Shown here in pieces: positions 61,636-64,000 of a stretch of 64,000 nucleotides of DNA. Both the position numbers and the translations under genes were made by a program. The notes below the pieces were generated by a model. It made no database searches. It worked only from the letters and a program-made list of their open reading frames with translations, and was not told the origin of the DNA. Numbering within the stretch: position 1 is the first letter of the stretch; every line of letters starts with the position of its first letter. The stretch lies in the NCBI GenBank assembly GCA_035628135.1, contig DASPKM010000001.1:62001-126000 (forward strand), given 5' to 3'. Source of the DNA: DASPKM01 sp035628135. Its GTDB lineage: Bacteria > Bacteroidota > Bacteroidia > Chitinophagales > Chitinophagaceae.

Positions 61636-64000
61636 ATGCTCCGGTTTGCTTCTTTACTGACTGCTTTGCTGTGCTGTACGATGGTGATTGCGCAGAGGGA
61701 GATATACAGTTTTTCCAGGCTGGATATATACAATGGCCTTTCCCACAACCAGGTCAATTCAATATTAAAAGATCAAAGCGGGTTCGTATGGTTTGGCACC
61801 ATGTCGGGATTAAACCGGTACGACAGCTATTCTTTTAAAGTCTTCAGGAATAAAACAGGCGATACCAGTTCTATCAATGATAATTACATCGTTGGATTAT
61901 TCGAGTTGCCCGCGGGAATGATGTGGGTTACCACGCGCAGCACCATCCCGAATATTTATGATCCACGCACAGAAAAGTTCAGTCACAATGCGGCGCAGTA
62001 TTTAGGTTCACTTTCCCTTCCGCAAGGAACTATCCGCTCTATTGTAAAGGACAGGAAAAATGTTTTCTGGTTCCTGTACGATAGCCTTGGCCTGTACCGC
62101 CACGATCCTTCTGCAAACAAAACCGACAGGATAGAAGGCATAGCATCGCAAAGCGTTTCGGATGTGCAACAGGATTCAAAAGGCAATCATTGGATCGTGC
62201 ACAGTAACGGATTGATAGAAATGCTTGATGCGGCATCGGGCAAGGTCCGTCGCCGTATTAATGAGTTGCAAAACAAGCTTACAATAGATTTTACCTATCG
62301 TCTTTTCATCGATAATGAAGATTGCCTATGGCTATGGACCGCATCCGAGCCCAATGGGGTATTCCATTTTTGCGCAGGCAGCAGCAATCTCATACATTTT
62401 AATGAAAACAATGCTGCAAGCAGGATCAACAATAATCTCATCACCGGCATCATACAGGATGCGCGCGGGCTGGTGTGGATCTCTACCGACCACGGCGGCA
62501 TCAATGTAATTGACAAACAAAATAACTATGCCGTCAAGCACCTGGTAAGCGATGTAAGGAACCCTAAAAGCCTCGCGCAAAACAGCATCAATGTATTGTA
62601 TAAGGACGACGCGGCCATTATCTGGATCGGCACGTACAAACAGGGCATCAATTATCTTGATGAGAACATTGTAAAGTTTTCGCACTATCGTCACATCGCG
62701 ACTGAAAAAAATTCTCTTCCTTTCGATGACGTCAATTGTTTCGTGGAAGATAAAAAGGGCAATCTGTGGATCGGGGCAAACGGCGGAGGGCTCATTTATT
62801 TCGATAGCAGGCAGCAAGCTTTCAAACAATACCTGCACAATCCCGCTGATCCAAACAGCATCAGCAATAATGTGATCGTTTCGCTGCACATCGACCGCGA
62901 CGAGAAACTATGGGTCGGCACCTACCTCGGCGGACTGAATTGTTTCGATGGCCGGCGCTTTGTTCATTACCGCCACAACGAGGCCGACACCAACAGCATT
63001 GCGGACGACCGCGTATGGGAAATTTTCGAAGACAGCAAACGCAACTTGTGGATCGGCACACTAGCAGGCGGCCTCGACCTTTTTGACCGGCAACAGGGAA
63101 AATTCATTCACCATAAATATATCGCTGGCCGCAGCAACAACCTGGTAGAGAGCAATTATATTTCCTGCATACTGGAAGACCGCAGGAAAAACCTCTGGCT
63201 CGGAACAGCCAATGGCATCGATGTGTTTGACCGCGCAACGGGCAAGCGCATTCACTATGCCTACAATGGAGAGGGCACATTGAGCAATAACAACGTGATC
63301 ATATTGCTCGAAGACCAGAAGGGCAGGATATGGATCGGCACCCGCGAAGGACTGAACGTATTCGATCCAACCACTAAAACATTTCGTTCATTTTACCGCG
63401 AGCACGGTTTGCCTGACAATATCATATTGGGTATAGTGGAAGATAACCGCGGCGACCTCTGGATCACCACCCCCAATGGTTTGTGCAATCTCGTATTGAA
63501 TAAATCAGAAAACTTTGCAGACCTCTCATTCTCGGTGGTCAATTACGATGAGCTGAACAACCTGCAGGGCCGCGAGTTCAATGAAAGCGCCGCATTTAAG
63601 ACCCGCGCAGGAGAGATCATCGTGGGAGGCCCCTTCGGTTTTAATCTCATCGAACCTTGGAAGATCACCCGCAGCACAAGCGAACCGAAAATAATTTTCA
63701 CGGACCTGCAGGTGCTCAATAAAAACATCGCCGCCGGCGAGAAAGTAGACAACCGCGTGATCCTTGCCGAAGCGCTTCCTTCGATGGATAAAATAAGGTT
63801 GAAGTATAAAGAGAACATATTTTCCATCGATTTTGCCGTGCTCGATTTCTCGCACGGAAGCGGCGCCCGGTACGCCTATAAGCTCGAAGGCTTCAACGAT
63901 GATTGGGTGTACATCGATGGCGCGCAACGAAGGATAGCTTATACCAACCTCGATCCGGGTTCCTATGTGCTGAAGGTAAAAGCGCTGAACAACAACAACA
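61636..64000 (+). CDS. Two-component-type propeller sensor, 5' part (cut by window end)
   Basis: Open from ATG at 61636 to the window end, 788 residues. The signal peptide (1-19) is followed by repeated blades of the two-component regulator propeller: FVWFGTMSGL, LWIGANGGGL, LWVGTYLGGL, LWIGTLAGGL, LWLGTANGI, IWIGTREGL, each about 45-50 residues apart. The last part (about 740 on) is the Y_Y_Y domain (YAYKLEGFNDDWVYI). In Bacteroidota this head belongs to hybrid two-component sensors or other propeller kinases that sense glycans. The kinase and effector part lies beyond the window. It may control some carbohydrate locus not seen here. Confidence 0.92.
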   Translation, partial: MLRFASLLTALLCCTMVIAQREIYSFSRLDIYNGLSHNQVNSILKDQSGFVWFGTMSGLNRYDSYSFKVFRNKTGDTSSINDNYIVGLFELPAGMMWVTTRSTIPNIYDPRTEKFSHNAAQYLGSLSLPQGTIRSIVKDRKNVFWFLYDSLGLYRHDPSANKTDRIEGIASQSVSDVQQDSKGNHWIVHSNGLIEMLDAASGKVRRRINELQNKLTIDFTYRLFIDNEDCLWLWTASEPNGVFHFCAGSSNLIHFNENNAASRINNNLITGIIQDARGLVWISTDHGGINVIDKQNNYAVKHLVSDVRNPKSLAQNSINVLYKDDAAIIWIGTYKQGINYLDENIVKFSHYRHIATEKNSLPFDDVNCFVEDKKGNLWIGANGGGLIYFDSRQQAFKQYLHNPADPNSISNNVIVSLHIDRDEKLWVGTYLGGLNCFDGRRFVHYRHNEADTNSIADDRVWEIFEDSKRNLWIGTLAGGLDLFDRQQGKFIHHKYIAGRSNNLVESNYISCILEDRRKNLWLGTANGIDVFDRATGKRIHYAYNGEGTLSNNNVIILLEDQKGRIWIGTREGLNVFDPTTKTFRSFYREHGLPDNIILGIVEDNRGDLWITTPNGLCNLVLNKSENFADLSFSVVNYDELNNLQGREFNESAAFKTRAGEIIVGGPFGFNLIEPWKITRSTSEPKIIFTDLQVLNKNIAAGEKVDNRVILAEALPSMDKIRLKYKENIFSIDFAVLDFSHGSGARYAYKLEGFNDDWVYIDGAQRRIAYTNLDPGSYVLKVKALNNNN

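Noticed and set aside
1..64000. CRISPR arrays, insertion sequences and prophage genes
   Set aside because: No regularly spaced repeats, transposase motifs or phage structural genes were seen on either strand.

Overview
The window looks like chromosomal DNA of a Bacteroidota bacterium, most likely a Chitinophagaceae-type glycan degrader. Support: a SusC/SusD pair, several other TonB-dependent receptors, DUF4249 and DUF4476 proteins, a FecI-type sigma/FecR pair whose receptor carries an STN domain, a type IX secretion (T9SS) C-terminal domain, many Bacteroidota-style lipoproteins, and starts without strong Shine-Dalgarno sequences. No tRNA, rRNA, CRISPR array, transposase or phage gene was seen. 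Both ends cut genes: a c-type cytochrome on the left and a beta-propeller sensor on the right.

Left part. 301-10606 (minus strand) is a compact polysaccharide-utilisation locus: susC, susD, a PKD surface glycan-binding lipoprotein, two GH30 enzymes and a GH5-CBM6 enzyme. The enzyme mix points to fungal or yeast-type beta-1,6/beta-1,3-glucan. It is followed by a beta-lactamase-fold hydrolase, a secreted NTF2-like/DJ-1 fusion, an S41-like protease homologue, a LytS/LytT-type two-component pair, an unknown secreted protein and two YceI-like proteins.

19390-26646 (minus strand) is a self-contained peptide export system. Its gene order is a C39-like/VKOR/thioredoxin fusion, a 77-residue cysteine-rich precursor peptide, a secreted thioredoxin-like protein, a C39-peptidase ABC exporter and an HlyD-type adaptor. 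Folded inverted repeats flank the precursor gene. The whole unit reads as a machine for making and exporting a disulfide-rich peptide, and it is the most interesting part of the window.

Middle. A DinB-fold protein, an ORF without an ATG start, a lipoprotein alpha/beta hydrolase and an unknown secreted protein lead to a bidirectional terminator. Next is a 2129-residue T9SS-secreted esterase-like giant with FN3, PA14 and Ig-like domains and three copies of a module I do not recognise. A BlaI/M56 regulatory pair with a duplicated dyad operator precedes an outer-membrane barrel protein and a triple-DUF4476 protein.

42715-51593 (plus strand) is a sigma/anti-sigma controlled uptake locus: ECF sigma factor, small lipocalin-like lipoprotein, FecR, STN-TonB receptor, DUF4249, second TonB receptor, second DUF4249. 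Two near-identical promoter-like sequences (TAGGGGTATTGCA-N8-CGTTTT) sit in front of the lipoprotein and in front of the second receptor. They are probably the targets of the sigma factor.

Right part. A sensor histidine kinase, a CapD-like nucleotide-sugar dehydratase overlapping a nucleotidyltransferase, three family 2 glycosyltransferases, a PQQ dehydrogenase with an inserted cytochrome c domain, about 400 bases with only short reading frames, and the start of a propeller-type sensor.
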